A stretch of 64,000 nucleotides of DNA, taken from the NCBI RefSeq assembly GCF_003065425.1, contig NZ_CP026949.1:1860001-1924000 (forward strand). Reading direction: 5' to 3'. Of this stretch, positions 35,209 through 44,289 are shown piece after piece. Below the pieces are notes generated by a model that did not search any database, was not told where the DNA came from, and saw only the letters and a program-made list of their open reading frames with translations. The translations under genes were made by a program, and so were the position numbers. Position 1 is the first letter of the stretch. Every line of letters starts with the position of its first letter. Origin of the DNA: Mycetocola zhujimingii (GTDB taxonomy: Bacteria; Actinomycetota; Actinomycetes; Actinomycetales; Microbacteriaceae).

Positions 35209-36780
35209 TCAGTTCCCGAGGAACTTCTGCAGTGTCGCGAGTTCTTCCTCGGTGGGAGCGGCCTGGCCCTGACCGGTCGCGCCGCCGAGGCCGAACCCGG
35301 TTCCACCGGGCGTCAGGGCAGCACCGGGCTTGGTTCCCGACGCGAGTGCCGCATTTTCCGTCGCCCGCTTGGCCGGGTTACCGCTCTTCGAGCCCTTTTT
35401 CTTGGGCTGCTGCTTCTTCGAACCGCCGCTGCGCGCGCCGGGGATCGGTCCCATGCCAGGGATCTGCGGCACGCCACCCTTGGCGACGGTCTTCATCATC
35501 TTCGCGGCCTGCTCGAACCGGTTCACGAGGGCGTTGACCTCGGTCACCGTCGAACCCGAACCGCGCGCGATGCGCAGGCGGCGCGAGCCGTTGAGCAGCT
35601 TCGAGTTCTGGCGTTCGGCGAGGGTCATCGACTGGATGATGGCCTCGGTGCGAACGATCTCGCGTTCGTCGAATGAGTCAAGCTGCTGCTTCATCTGGCC
35701 CATGCCGGGGAGCATGCCCATCATCTTCTTGATGGAGCCCATGTTGCGCAGCTGCTGCATCTGCTTGAGGAAGTCGTCGAGCGTGAAGGTCTCCGTGGAG
35801 AACTTCTCGGCCATGGCGAGAGCTTCTTCTTCATCGAACGCCGACTGCGCCTGCTCGATGAGGGTGAGGATGTCACCGAGGTCGAGGATCCGGCTCGCCA
35901 TCCGGTCGGGGTGGAACGGCTCGAAGTCGTCGAGTCCTTCACCCGTTGACGCGAAGATGATTGGACGACCGGTGATGGATGCCACGCTCAGCGCGGCACC
36001 ACCGCGGGCGTCGCCATCGAGCTTCGACAGCACGACGCCGGTGAAGTCGACGCCTTCCTGGAACGCCTGGGCCGTCTTGACGGCATCCTGACCGATCATG
36101 GCGTCGATGACGAAGAGCACCTCGTCGGGGTCGATGGCCTTGCGGATGTTCGATGCCTGCTTCATCAGCTCGGCGTCGACGCCGAGGCGACCGGCGGTGT
36201 CGACGATGACCGTGTCGAACTGCTTGGTTTTGGCGTAGGCGATGGAGTCCTTCGCGACCCGAACGGGGTCACCGACACCGTTGCCCGGCTCGGGAGCGTA
36301 GATCGCAACGCCAGCCTGCTCGGCGACCACAGTCAGCTGCGTCACAGCGTTGGGGCGCTGGAGGTCGGCGGCGACGAGGAGCGGCGTGTGGCCGTCCTTC
36401 GCGAGCCACTTGGCGAGCTTGCCCGCGAGTGTGGTCTTACCCGCACCCTGGAGACCGGCAAGCATGATGACCGTCGGCGGGTTCTTCGCGAACTCGAGGC
36501 GACGCTGCTGCCCACCGAGGATGGCGACGAGCTCGTCGTTGACGATCTGGACGACCTGCTGCGCCGGGTTGAGCGCCTTGTTGACCTCATCGCTGAGGGC
36601 GCGTTCACGAACCTTGCCGGTGAATTCCTTGACGACGTCGAGGGCGACGTCGGCGTCGAGCAGGGCGCGACGGATCTCGCGGACTGTGCCGTCGACATCC
36701 GATGCCGACAGCGAACCCTTCTTGCGGAGGTTCTTAAAAGTCTCGGAGAGCCGGTCTGAGAGGTTTCCAAAAGTAGCCAT
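35209..36780 (-). CDS. ffh: Signal recognition particle protein Ffh
   Basis: GTPase that binds signal sequences and the 4.5S RNA and delivers nascent membrane proteins. The 523-residue protein has the N domain, G domain (GLQGAGKTTLAGKLAKWL at about 106-123, DTAGRLGVD, TKLDGDARGG pattern) and the Met-rich M domain (about 320-440; MLPGMGQMKQQL). A C-terminal tail of Lys, Gly and Ala extends past the usual end. It stands apart from ftsY by only the DUF2004 gene. Confidence 0.97.
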   Translation of the reverse strand: MATFGNLSDRLSETFKNLRKKGSLSASDVDGTVREIRRALLDADVALDVVKEFTGKVRERALSDEVNKALNPAQQVVQIVNDELVAILGGQQRRLEFAKNPPTVIMLAGLQGAGKTTLAGKLAKWLAKDGHTPLLVAADLQRPNAVTQLTVVAEQAGVAIYAPEPGNGVGDPVRVAKDSIAYAKTKQFDTVIVDTAGRLGVDAELMKQASNIRKAIDPDEVLFVIDAMIGQDAVKTAQAFQEGVDFTGVVLSKLDGDARGGAALSVASITGRPIIFASTGEGLDDFEPFHPDRMASRILDLGDILTLIEQAQSAFDEEEALAMAEKFSTETFTLDDFLKQMQQLRNMGSIKKMMGMLPGMGQMKQQLDSFDEREIVRTEAIIQSMTLAERQNSKLLNGSRRLRIARGSGSTVTEVNALVNRFEQAAKMMKTVAKGGVPQIPGMGPIPGARSGGSKKQQPKKKGSKSGNPAKRATENAALASGTKPGAALTPGGTGFGLGGATGQGQAAPTEEELATLQKFLGN

Positions 36781-36837
36781 TTGAGATCCAGTTTACCGAG
36801 CCTCGGCGGTACCGCGTGACGTTCTGGCTGAGAGTGT

Positions 36838-37338
36838 CTACTCGAGCAGTTCGATGCCGACCGACTCGCCCCTGTTCGACAGCGAGACGACGAGCGCGAG
36901 GTCGGAGTTGTCTGGGTCGAATGCGAACTCGAAGGCCGCGAACGGCGCGCCCTCACCGGTCTGGTGGGGGTGGATCGCGACGCGGATGAGCTGGAGCGAA
37001 CGGATGATGTCGACGTCGTTATCACCTGACCGGTCGACGAGCATCTCGGGCAGGTCCTCCCCCACCTCTTCGACCGTTGCTTCGATGAAGCTCGTCACGT
37101 CAGAGCTGCGGTTATCGACGTCGCTGAGCATCGCCTCACGGGCACGCAGGTCGAGCCCGTCGAGGGAGCTGACGAAGCCGGCAGCGGTGTCGAGGCCTTC
37201 AACGGTGACGGTCCGGTCGCCGGGAGAACTCACCGAGACGTCGACGGGCTGGTCGCCGACCTCGACGGTCTCCGACCAGTAGATTCCGCCGTGTTCGTCG
37301 CTTTCGAGCGCGCCGAAGAAGTCGTGTTCCGTTGTCAT
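36838..37338 (-). CDS. DUF2004 family protein
   Basis: The 166-residue acidic soluble protein starts MTTEHDFFGALESDEHGGIYW and has LQLIRVAIHPHQTGEGAPFAAFEF (split, about 118-142), typical for the uncharacterised DUF2004 group. The frame is open further upstream, but the ATG at 37338 follows the ftsY stop directly (TGACATG) and lacks only a strong ribosome site of its own, pointing to translational coupling. It lies between ftsY and ffh. Confidence 0.82.
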   Translation of the reverse strand: MTTEHDFFGALESDEHGGIYWSETVEVGDQPVDVSVSSPGDRTVTVEGLDTAAGFVSSLDGLDLRAREAMLSDVDNRSSDVTSFIEATVEEVGEDLPEMLVDRSGDNDVDIIRSLQLIRVAIHPHQTGEGAPFAAFEFAFDPDNSDLALVVSLSNRGESVGIELLE

Positions 37339-37339
37339 G

Positions 37340-38215
37340 TCAGCCAACCAGTTTCTGTGCGAAGACGTGTGGAGTAAAGCCGGTGAGATCGTGGATGCCC
37401 TCGCCCTGGCCAACGAGCTTGATCGGAATACCGGTCTTCTCCTGGACCGCGAGCACGAAGCCGCCCTTCGCGGATCCGTCCAGCTTGGTGAGGACGAGCC
37501 CTGTCACACCGGCGTGCTCAATGAACGCCTCCGCCTGCGCGAGCCCGTTCTGACCCGTCGTCGCGTCGAGCACGAGCAGCACCTCAGAGATCGGCGCCTG
37601 CTTCTCGACGACGCGGCGGATCTTGGAGAGTTCGTCCATCAGGCCGCCCTTGGTCTGCAGCCGTCCAGCGGTGTCGATGAGGACGATCTCGATGCCGTTC
37701 CTCTTGGCGAAGTCGACGGTCTGGAAAGCGACGGATGCCGGGTCCTGAGCGTGCTGCTGCGGGCGCACGATCTGCGCTCCCCCGCGTTCAGCCCAGGTGG
37801 CGAGCTGCTCGACGGCGGCGGCGCGGAAGGTGTCAGCCGCTCCGACGACGACAGTGCGTCCGTACGTGCCGAGGAACTTCGAGAACTTGCCGATCGTCGT
37901 GGTCTTGCCGACGCCGTTCACGCCGACGACGAGCACAACGGCGGGCCGTTCGGTGAGCTTCAACGTTGTGTCGTATTTCGAGAGACGCTCTTCGATCGAT
38001 TCGCGGAGCATCCGCTGGAGGTCACGCGGGTCGGTGGTGCGGTACCTGTCGACCTTGGCGTGCAGGTCATCGATGACCGCCTCGGTGACATCCGGGCCGA
38101 AGTCAGCGGTGAGCAGCGCGTACTCGAGGTCTTCCCACGTGGTCTCGTCGATGGTGGGCTTGGAGAACATGCCCTTGAGTGCGCCCGACAGGGACCAGGA
38201 CGAAGTTTGTGCCAT
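37340..38215 (-). CDS. ftsY: SRP receptor FtsY (short form)
   Basis: Membrane-associated GTPase that receives the Ffh-ribosome complex. Its 291 residues contain only the NG domain: helical N part (1-90), GVNGVGKTTTIGKFSKFLG near 104, DTAGRLQTKGGLMDEL near 186 and TKLDGSAKGG near 246. The acidic A domain of E. coli FtsY is absent, and membrane contact is therefore expected through the N-terminal helix. It follows smc by 20 bp in the usual order and is coupled to DUF2004. Confidence 0.96.
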   Translation of the reverse strand: MAQTSSWSLSGALKGMFSKPTIDETTWEDLEYALLTADFGPDVTEAVIDDLHAKVDRYRTTDPRDLQRMLRESIEERLSKYDTTLKLTERPAVVLVVGVNGVGKTTTIGKFSKFLGTYGRTVVVGAADTFRAAAVEQLATWAERGGAQIVRPQQHAQDPASVAFQTVDFAKRNGIEIVLIDTAGRLQTKGGLMDELSKIRRVVEKQAPISEVLLVLDATTGQNGLAQAEAFIEHAGVTGLVLTKLDGSAKGGFVLAVQEKTGIPIKLVGQGEGIHDLTGFTPHVFAQKLVG

Positions 38216-38235
38216 GTACTAAGACTAACGAGTCG

Positions 38236-41200
38236 TCAGCTCGCCTTCTCCTCGTTTGCCACCCGCTGACCGACGACGGCAGACACTCCGTCCTGCCGCA
38301 TGGAGACGCCGTAGAGGGCATCCGCGATCTCCATCGTGCGCTTCTGGTGCGTGATCACGATGAGCTGACTCGACCGCCGAAGGTCTTCGAAGATCGTGAG
38401 CAGTCGGCCGAGGTTCGCGTCATCGAGGGCTGCCTCGACCTCGTCCATGATGTAGAACGGGCTCGGCCTCGCCTTGAAAATAGCGATGAGCAGGGCGACT
38501 GCCGCCAGCGAGCGCTCCCCACCGGAGAGGAGCGACAGCCGTTCGATCTTTTTGCCCGCCGGCTTCACGGTGACCTCGATGCCCGTCGTGAGCAGGTCGT
38601 CGGGGTTGGTCAGCGAGATGCTGCCGGTACCGCCGGGGAACAGGACGGGGAAGACCTCACCGAACGCGGTGAGAGTGTCGTCGAAGGCGCTGGCGAAGAT
38701 CGCCTGCATCTTGTCGTCGAGCTCCTCGATGATCGTCAGCAGGTCCTTGCGCGTGTTGGTGAGGTCGGTGAGCTGCTCGGTGAGGAACTTGTGTCGCTGT
38801 TCGAGCGCGGCGAACTCCTCGAGGGCGAGCGGGTTCACGCGCCCGAGCTGAGCGAGTTTGCGCTCCGCTTTCTCGAGCCGCTTCTGCTGTTGGGGACGAG
38901 AGAACGGCATGCCGTCGCTCTCGTTCTCGCCGTCGCCTTCGTTTGTCGCCTGCTCGGTGGGGATGAGCACATCGGGCCCGTACTCGGCAACGAGCACGTC
39001 CTCGACCAGTCCCAGCTCCGAAGCCGCCCGTTCGAGCAGGCTGGAGAGGTGCAGCTTCTTCTCATAGATCTGAAGTTCGAGTGCGTGCACGTTTTCGGTG
39101 ATGACCTGAAGCCGTTCACGCAGGCCCTGCTCCTCGCGGCGCAAGCCGGTGAGCTCGGCATTCTGGCTCGCTCGTTCCTCCTCCGCCCTGGCCAGTACGA
39201 GCTTTGCCTCGGCAACGGACCCGTCCACCGAGTCGAGCACCGAGGGAAGGATGTTCGCGACGGCGGTTGCGGCGTCGATCTGGCGCCCACGGATCACGGC
39301 GCGACGCGCGGCTGCTTCCGCGGCGACGCGGTCGGATTCCATTTGAGTGAGCAGGTTCTTGACCCGCTGCTCCTCTGACCTGACGCGTTCCCTCGCCGTC
39401 TCGAGCTGCAGCCGGGACTCGATCTCACGTTCCCTGGCCTGCTCGAGTTCGACAAGCAGGGCTTCGCGTCCCGAAACGTCGAGAATTGGCCGGGGCCTTG
39501 AGCGCGCGGCATCCAGTTCGGCCCTGGCCTTGTTGGCTGCGGACTCCGCCTCGGCCACCGCACCAGCAGACTCCGCGAAAGCGGTCTGAAGCCTGTCGCT
39601 CTCCGCGGTCGACGCCTCGACCTGGACCCGTGCCCGGTTGAGTTTCTCCGCCTGCGCCGCCAGCTGCGCGTCGAACTCGCGCAGTGCGCCGAGTGCGGCA
39701 CGCGAGAGTTCCTTCGCTCCGGCGAGCGCGGTCCGCTGCTCGTCGAGTTCGAACCTGACGTCCTCGAGCGCCGAGGTCACCTCGGTCAGCCGCTCAGCCG
39801 CGGCGTCGCGCTCGGCGATGAGTTCGATGCGGCCCTGCTTGGCGCCCGATCCTCCCCGGAGGACGAAGTCGGTGAGCACGTCTCCGGTGCGGGTGATCAG
39901 GGTGACGGGTCCACCGAGCGTGCCGAGTTGCGGTGCGGCGAGGCGTGCAGCGTCGACATCGTCGGCGATTCCAATGAAACTCAGGATGCCGAGCACACCG
40001 GCCGGAGCTGTGACCACACTCGTTGCGGGAACCACGCCCGCGATCGCCGGCCATTCGATCCGCCGCGCCGTGGCATCCGCCATCACGATTTCGACCCGGC
40101 CGAGGTCGTGATCCTTCGCGTGCGCGATGGCGCGCTCGGCGGCAGCCCTGTCGTCGGCGAGGAGCCCGTCCGCGAGCGTCCCGAGGGCCGATGCGACGGC
40201 GGCCTCGAATCCGGGCTTCACTGAGACCGCATCGGCGACAACGCCGCGGATGCCGTCGAGGCCGGCGGCGATGAGGTCGGCAGAGGCGTCCTTGATGTTG
40301 AGTGCCCGGGAAAGGGCGCTGGTCTGTGCGGCGAGCGCGTCACGCTCACGCTCGTGGCCGTGGAGCAGTTCGCGGAGGCGTTCGATCTCGGCCTCGGTCT
40401 CGAAGACCCTCCCCTGGGCGAGTTCGTACGCTTCGTCGAGCCCGTTCTCCCCCGCATCCACGTCTGCCGCGCTTTCCTCCACCTCGGCGAAGTGCTGCAC
40501 GGCAGCATCCCTGCGTTCCGTCGCTGCCGCAAGGGCGTTCTCCTGACGGAGACGCTCACCACGCACCGCGGCCAGTCTCGACGACGCGGCGTCCGCCTGT
40601 CCGGTGAGCTTCGTGATCTCCAGGTCGTGCCGGGAGACGAGAGCGCTCTGGGCGGCAATTTCCATGTCGACGGCGTCGAGTCGCTCGCGGGAGGCGATGG
40701 TCGCCTGCTGTGCTGATCGCCAGGCGTCTTCCGCGGTGAGGATGGCCTGCTTCAACGCATCGACCTCGGCCCGCGCATCGTCGACCATGCTCCGCGTGAC
40801 ACTCGAGGATGCGTCGAATGACTCTGACTGCGCTCCGAGAAGAGCGAGCCGCTGGTTGGCAAGGGTGAAGAGGTTGCGGAGCCGCTCCTGCACGGACTCG
40901 AGCGCGAAGCTCGTGCGCCGTGCCGCATCGACGGCGTCGCCGACCTGAGCCTGCTCGATCCGCGCGATGCGCAGCTGTTTCTGCTCGAGCTGTTCCTGCA
41001 GCACGATGCGTTCGGTGTGCCGCTCGCTTTCGGTTCGGCCGTAACCGTCGAGCAGGGTCCTGAGTGTGACGACCTCGTCGGCGAGCAGCCTCGCCTTGGC
41101 ATCACGAACGATGGAAGCGATGGTCTGCGCTTCCCGTGCGATCTCGGCCTGGTGTCCGAGCGGCTTGAGCTGCCTGCGGATCTCCCCCGCGAGGTCGCTC

Positions 41201-41772
41201 AGCCGCGTGAGATTGGTCTGCATGGCCTCGAGCTTGCGAAGCGTCTTCTCTTTGCGGCGGCGGTGTTTCAGGATGCCTGCGGCCTCCTCAATGAAGCCGC
41301 GGCGTTCCTCCGGGCTCGCCCTGAGCACCGCATCGAGCTGGCCCTGCCCCACGATGACGTGCATCTCGCGCCCAAGCCCCGAGTCGCTCAAGAGTTCCTG
41401 TACGTCGAGCAGCCTGCAGGTGTCGCCGTTGATCGCGTACTCGCTGCCCCCGTTCCTGAACAGCGTGCGGCTGATTGTCACCTCGGTGTATTCGATCGGG
41501 AGCGCACCGTCCGAGTTGTCGATGGTGAGGATCACCTGGGCGCGGCCGAGCGGCCCGCGCGTCGACGTGCCGGCAAAGATGACGTCGTCCATCTTGCCGC
41601 CGCGAAGTGTCTTCGCGCCCTGCTCGCCCATCACCCAGGCGAGAGCGTCCACGACGTTGGACTTCCCGGATCCGTTGGGGCCGACCACACAGGTCACACC
41701 GGGCTCGAATGCGAAGGTCGTCGGTTGCGCGAACGATTTGAAGCCCTTGAGGGTAAGGCTCTTCAAATACAC
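38236..41772 (-). CDS. smc: Chromosome partition protein SMC
   Basis: ATPase that compacts and resolves chromosomes with ScpA/ScpB. The 1178-residue protein has Walker A (GPNGSGKSNVVDALAWVMG, about 32-50), two long coiled coils, a hinge at about 495-650 (LDGIRGVVADAV, GTLGGPVTLITRTGDVLT), the ABC signature LLSGGERSLAAVAL near 1088 and Walker B YIMDEVEAALDD near 1115. The start is GTG, with GGAGA 4 bp upstream. It is divergent from the double-GNAT gene and heads smc-ftsY-DUF2004. Confidence 0.97.
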   Translation of the reverse strand: MYLKSLTLKGFKSFAQPTTFAFEPGVTCVVGPNGSGKSNVVDALAWVMGEQGAKTLRGGKMDDVIFAGTSTRGPLGRAQVILTIDNSDGALPIEYTEVTISRTLFRNGGSEYAINGDTCRLLDVQELLSDSGLGREMHVIVGQGQLDAVLRASPEERRGFIEEAAGILKHRRRKEKTLRKLEAMQTNLTRLSDLAGEIRRQLKPLGHQAEIAREAQTIASIVRDAKARLLADEVVTLRTLLDGYGRTESERHTERIVLQEQLEQKQLRIARIEQAQVGDAVDAARRTSFALESVQERLRNLFTLANQRLALLGAQSESFDASSSVTRSMVDDARAEVDALKQAILTAEDAWRSAQQATIASRERLDAVDMEIAAQSALVSRHDLEITKLTGQADAASSRLAAVRGERLRQENALAAATERRDAAVQHFAEVEESAADVDAGENGLDEAYELAQGRVFETEAEIERLRELLHGHERERDALAAQTSALSRALNIKDASADLIAAGLDGIRGVVADAVSVKPGFEAAVASALGTLADGLLADDRAAAERAIAHAKDHDLGRVEIVMADATARRIEWPAIAGVVPATSVVTAPAGVLGILSFIGIADDVDAARLAAPQLGTLGGPVTLITRTGDVLTDFVLRGGSGAKQGRIELIAERDAAAERLTEVTSALEDVRFELDEQRTALAGAKELSRAALGALREFDAQLAAQAEKLNRARVQVEASTAESDRLQTAFAESAGAVAEAESAANKARAELDAARSRPRPILDVSGREALLVELEQAREREIESRLQLETARERVRSEEQRVKNLLTQMESDRVAAEAAARRAVIRGRQIDAATAVANILPSVLDSVDGSVAEAKLVLARAEEERASQNAELTGLRREEQGLRERLQVITENVHALELQIYEKKLHLSSLLERAASELGLVEDVLVAEYGPDVLIPTEQATNEGDGENESDGMPFSRPQQQKRLEKAERKLAQLGRVNPLALEEFAALEQRHKFLTEQLTDLTNTRKDLLTIIEELDDKMQAIFASAFDDTLTAFGEVFPVLFPGGTGSISLTNPDDLLTTGIEVTVKPAGKKIERLSLLSGGERSLAAVALLIAIFKARPSPFYIMDEVEAALDDANLGRLLTIFEDLRRSSQLIVITHQKRTMEIADALYGVSMRQDGVSAVVGQRVANEEKAS

Positions 41773-41882
41773 GCTGTCTCCGGTCTCTTCGCGCTTATGC
41801 CACGCGAATTCTCAGCACTACCGTACCCAACGAACCGTCGTAAACCCCGACAGACCCGGGCATTCGCGCGAAATAGCCACCC

Positions 41883-41911
41883 TTTACAGCCTGATCGGCC
41901 GTGGCTAGGCT
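41883..41911 (+). promoter_or_regulatory. Sigma-70-type promoter for the double-GNAT gene
   Basis: TTTACA (41883-41888), a 17-bp spacer and TAGGCT (41906-41911) lie about 50 bp upstream of the ATG at 41960. Spacing is ideal and both hexamers are close to actinobacterial housekeeping consensus. Confidence 0.55.
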
Positions 41912-41959
41912 GATCCGCTGCCTGGCGGCACGCCGGCACAAGACAGGGAGGAACCGAAC

Positions 41960-43048
41960 ATGTTTACGCACCCGCTGATTGACGCGGTGTCGATCGACGA
42001 ACTCGCCATTCCCGCCACCCTCGATTCGCCCGACGGCCGATCATTCATCGAGATGGTGGACCTGCGCAACAGGGTCGAGGAGGAAACGCTCGGCACAGAC
42101 GACCTGACGCGGACGCCGAAGGAGTACTTTCCGGGCTGGCACGACCGCTTCGCTCCCAAGCGGCTCTTCCTCGCCCGTCTGGATGGCCGCATCGTCGGGT
42201 ACGGAGTGTATGAGTGGCAACCGGAGGAGGGTGCTACTGCCGCGTTTCTCGAAATCGAGGTGGACCGAGACTTTCGCCGGAGAGGTATTGGTACAGCCCT
42301 GCTTCGAGTGCTCGAGGCTCTCGCCGACGGCAACGGCCTGCGGGTGCTCCAGCCGTTCAGCATGCACCGTCCGTCGGAGAGCAACGATGTCGTCGTGCCG
42401 CCCACCGGCTTTGGTGCCGTTGACCGTGACTCAACCGCCGCCCGGTTCGCCGAGGTCAACGGTTACCGCCTGGAGCAGGTGGCGCGGGTGTCACGAATCG
42501 ACCTCCCTGTCGATCCGGAGGTTATCGCCGACAACCGACGTGTCGCCGAATCGCACGCGACGGGTTACCGGGTCGTTCAGTGGGTGGGCCGGTGCCCTGA
42601 GCAGTGGCTCGCCGACATCGCACGGTTGCACCAGAGAATGTCGACGGATGCCCCCGCCGCCGGTCTGGAATTCGCTGAAGAGCAGTGGGACGAAGCTCGC
42701 GTGGCCAATCTCGACGATCGCAACGAGGCCGGAGGGCGGACGAACCTGACCTCAGCGGCGCTGGACATCGCGTCGGGCCGGCTCGTCGGCTATACCGACA
42801 TCGCGATTCCCGAAGCGGAGGGCAAGACGGCTATTCAGGAGGACACGCTCGTACTCCGGGAGCACCGTGGACACCGGCTGGGGATGCTGCTGAAGCTCGC
42901 AAACCTCGAGCAGCTCATGCGCGTCTCGCCCGGGACACCCGCCATCATCACGTTCAACGCCGAGGAGAACCGTCCGATGCTGAGCGTGAACGAAGCCGTC
43001 GGCTTTATCCCTGTGGCTTACGAAGCGTCATGGAAGAAGGTGGTGTGA
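41960..43048 (+). CDS. Protein with two GNAT acetyltransferase domains
   Basis: The 362-residue cytoplasmic protein has an N-terminal GNAT domain (about 15-140) with acetyl-CoA loop RDFRRRGIGTALL and a C-terminal GNAT half (about 185-362) with REHRGHRLGMLLKLANLE. Duplicate GNAT folds resemble mycothiol synthase (MshD), but the typical MshD residues cannot be verified by eye, so I do not assign that name. GGAGG lies about 8 bp upstream of the ATG. It is divergent from smc. Confidence 0.85.
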   Translation: MFTHPLIDAVSIDELAIPATLDSPDGRSFIEMVDLRNRVEEETLGTDDLTRTPKEYFPGWHDRFAPKRLFLARLDGRIVGYGVYEWQPEEGATAAFLEIEVDRDFRRRGIGTALLRVLEALADGNGLRVLQPFSMHRPSESNDVVVPPTGFGAVDRDSTAARFAEVNGYRLEQVARVSRIDLPVDPEVIADNRRVAESHATGYRVVQWVGRCPEQWLADIARLHQRMSTDAPAAGLEFAEEQWDEARVANLDDRNEAGGRTNLTSAALDIASGRLVGYTDIAIPEAEGKTAIQEDTLVLREHRGHRLGMLLKLANLEQLMRVSPGTPAIITFNAEENRPMLSVNEAVGFIPVAYEASWKKVV

Positions 43049-43111
43049 CCGGAACTACCGGTTGCAGCGTCACCTCAGTCACGAGTCGTGCCGGGGCTCC
43101 GGTACGGCCGC

Positions 43112-43681
43112 TCAGCCGACGGGCACCTCTTCGACCGGTTCGTCGTTGACGCTGAGCACCCGCCACCCTTCGCCCAGCCTGTCGAATGTCGCGACAGACG
43201 CGTTGCGAATCTGGTCGAACCGACGTCCGGCGAGCGACGACAGCGTGTACCGAATGATCGTGCCGTGGCACACGATGAGTGTGTTGCGGTCGCCGTAGTC
43301 GGCGTGTACCCGCTCGATTGCTGCCGTGCCGCGTGCGACGACTGACTCGAGTGATTCGAGACCAGGGAAGTCCCTGTCCGGCCAGCGCTCAGCGATGATC
43401 TCCGCGGTTGCACCCTCGGCTTCGCCGTAATTCCGCTCGACGAGCTCGTCGTATGCGGGGCCGAGTTCGATGCCGAGGCCCTCGGCGATGATCGACGCGG
43501 TCTCCCTGGCGCGGCGGAGAGGTGAGCTGACGATGACCTCCCAGTTGACTCCATCCAGCGTCGCGATCGCGTCACGCGCCTGCTGCCGACCCGTGTCGTT
43601 GAGGGGAATATCGGTGGAACCCTGGAGCCGGTTCTCAAAGTTCCATTCGGTCTGGCCGTGGCGGATGAAGGCGAGTGTCAT
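43112..43681 (-). CDS. Histidine phosphatase superfamily protein (phosphoglycerate mutase-like)
   Basis: The 189-residue phosphatase begins MTLAFIRHGQTEWN, where RHG carries the phospho-accepting His. SSPLRRARETA and a late VCHGTIIRY with the second active-site His complete the fold. It may act on sugar phosphates or phospholipids; specificity is unknown. I chose the ATG at 43681 because it starts exactly at the family N-terminus; the frame extends further. A repeat cluster begins 27 bp upstream of this start, so its promoter region is repeat-rich. Confidence 0.88.
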   Translation of the reverse strand: MTLAFIRHGQTEWNFENRLQGSTDIPLNDTGRQQARDAIATLDGVNWEVIVSSPLRRARETASIIAEGLGIELGPAYDELVERNYGEAEGATAEIIAERWPDRDFPGLESLESVVARGTAAIERVHADYGDRNTLIVCHGTIIRYTLSSLAGRRFDQIRNASVATFDRLGEGWRVLSVNDEPVEEVPVG

Positions 43682-43707
43682 ACATCCATCTTCCCCTGCC
43701 CCGACGG

Positions 43708-43765
43708 TTCGGTGGTCGCGAACGCACGTCACGGAGCGTTATGGCGTGCGTTTGCGACAGTTGAA
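43708..43765. repeat. Palindromic repeat family B, unit 1 of the cluster
   Basis: A 58-nt unit with left arm TTCGGTGGTCGCGAACGCAC and right arm GTGCGTTTGCGACAGTTGAA. The arms are about 20 nt long, complementary with few mismatches, around a variable centre of about 18 nt. Confidence 0.85.
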
Positions 43766-43790
43766 CCCGACGGCGGCGCCGCCCCGGCGG

Positions 43791-43848
43791 TTCGGTGGTC
43801 GCAAACGCACGTAACGAAGCGGCATGGCGTGCGTTTGCGACAGTTGAA
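43791..43848. repeat. Palindromic repeat family B, unit 2
   Basis: Again exactly 58 nt, TTCGGTGGTCGCAAACGCAC to GTGCGTTTGCGACAGTTGAA. It is separated from unit 1 by 25 nt of GC-rich spacer. Confidence 0.85.
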
Positions 43849-43898
43849 GCCGACGGCACCGGATGCCGGGACGCGGTGGTGTGCGGGCGGAGTCACGG

Positions 43899-43956
43899 TT
43901 CGGTGGTCGCAAATGCACGGAACGGAGCGTTATGACGTGCGTTTGCGACAGTTGAA
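43899..43956. repeat. Palindromic repeat family B, unit 3
   Basis: 58 nt, beginning TTCGGTGGTCGCAAATGCAC and ending like unit 2. The spacer to unit 2 is 50 nt. The spacers themselves resemble each other (GGATGCCGGG-type ends). Confidence 0.85.
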
Positions 43957-43982
43957 GCCGGCGGCGCACGGATGCCGGGCGG

Positions 43983-44040
43983 TTTGGCGGTCGCAAATGC
44001 ACGGGACGGATCGTATTAGCGTGCATCTGCGACAGTTGAA
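43983..44040. repeat. Palindromic repeat family B, unit 4
   Basis: 58 nt, more diverged (left arm TTTGGCGGTCGCAAATGCAC, right arm GTGCATCTGCGACAGTTGAA). The C-to-T and matching G-to-A changes in the two arms keep some pairs intact, suggesting selection or conversion on the hairpin. Confidence 0.82.
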
Positions 44041-44091
44041 GCCGGCGGCGCACGGATGCCCTAGCGGGGTGGTGCGGGCGGGGGTGGCGGT

Positions 44092-44109
44092 TTCGGTTGT
44101 CGCGAACGC
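44092..44109. repeat. Half unit of family B next to the mutM tail copy
   Basis: TTCGGTTGTCGCGAACGC is a left arm without its partner. It ends 4 bp before the stop codon of the duplicated mutM 3' end (44114). The last 12 nt also recur beside the true mutM stop at 45552-45563. Confidence 0.65.
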
Positions 44110-44289
44110 CTGCTCAGCGCCGACGCTGGCAGCGCGGACAGAAGTGCGATGACCGGTTCATGAATTCCTCCCGCCGCAGCGGTGTTCCACAGCGGGGATA
44201 CGGCTGGCCCTGTCTCCCGTAAGCGTTGAGGCTGTGCGCGAAGTACCCGCTCCCCCCGTTCACGTTGACGTATTGCGCGTCGACGCTGG
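44098..44289 (-). pseudogene. Duplicated 3' end of mutM (remnant)
   Basis: This 192-bp segment matches 45552-45743 without gaps at a constant offset of 1454 bp and with 13 mismatches counted by eye. It encodes the last 57 or so residues of MutM ([20 protein letters not shown], the zinc-finger end and the stop at 44114), but with no upstream gene. The first zinc-ligand Cys is changed (CPRC becomes YPRC), so it is not under selection as a finger. It lies beyond the HNH gene and forms the second half of a direct-repeat pair around it. Confidence 0.88.

Noticed and set aside
43708-44040. Repeat cluster read as a CRISPR array
   Set aside because: The units are 58-nt near-perfect palindromes, spacers are 25-50 nt and similar to each other, and no cas gene is near.
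43658-44152. 164-codon frame through the repeat cluster
   Set aside because: Its internal sequence repeats simply translate the palindromic units; no ribosome site or homology is evident.
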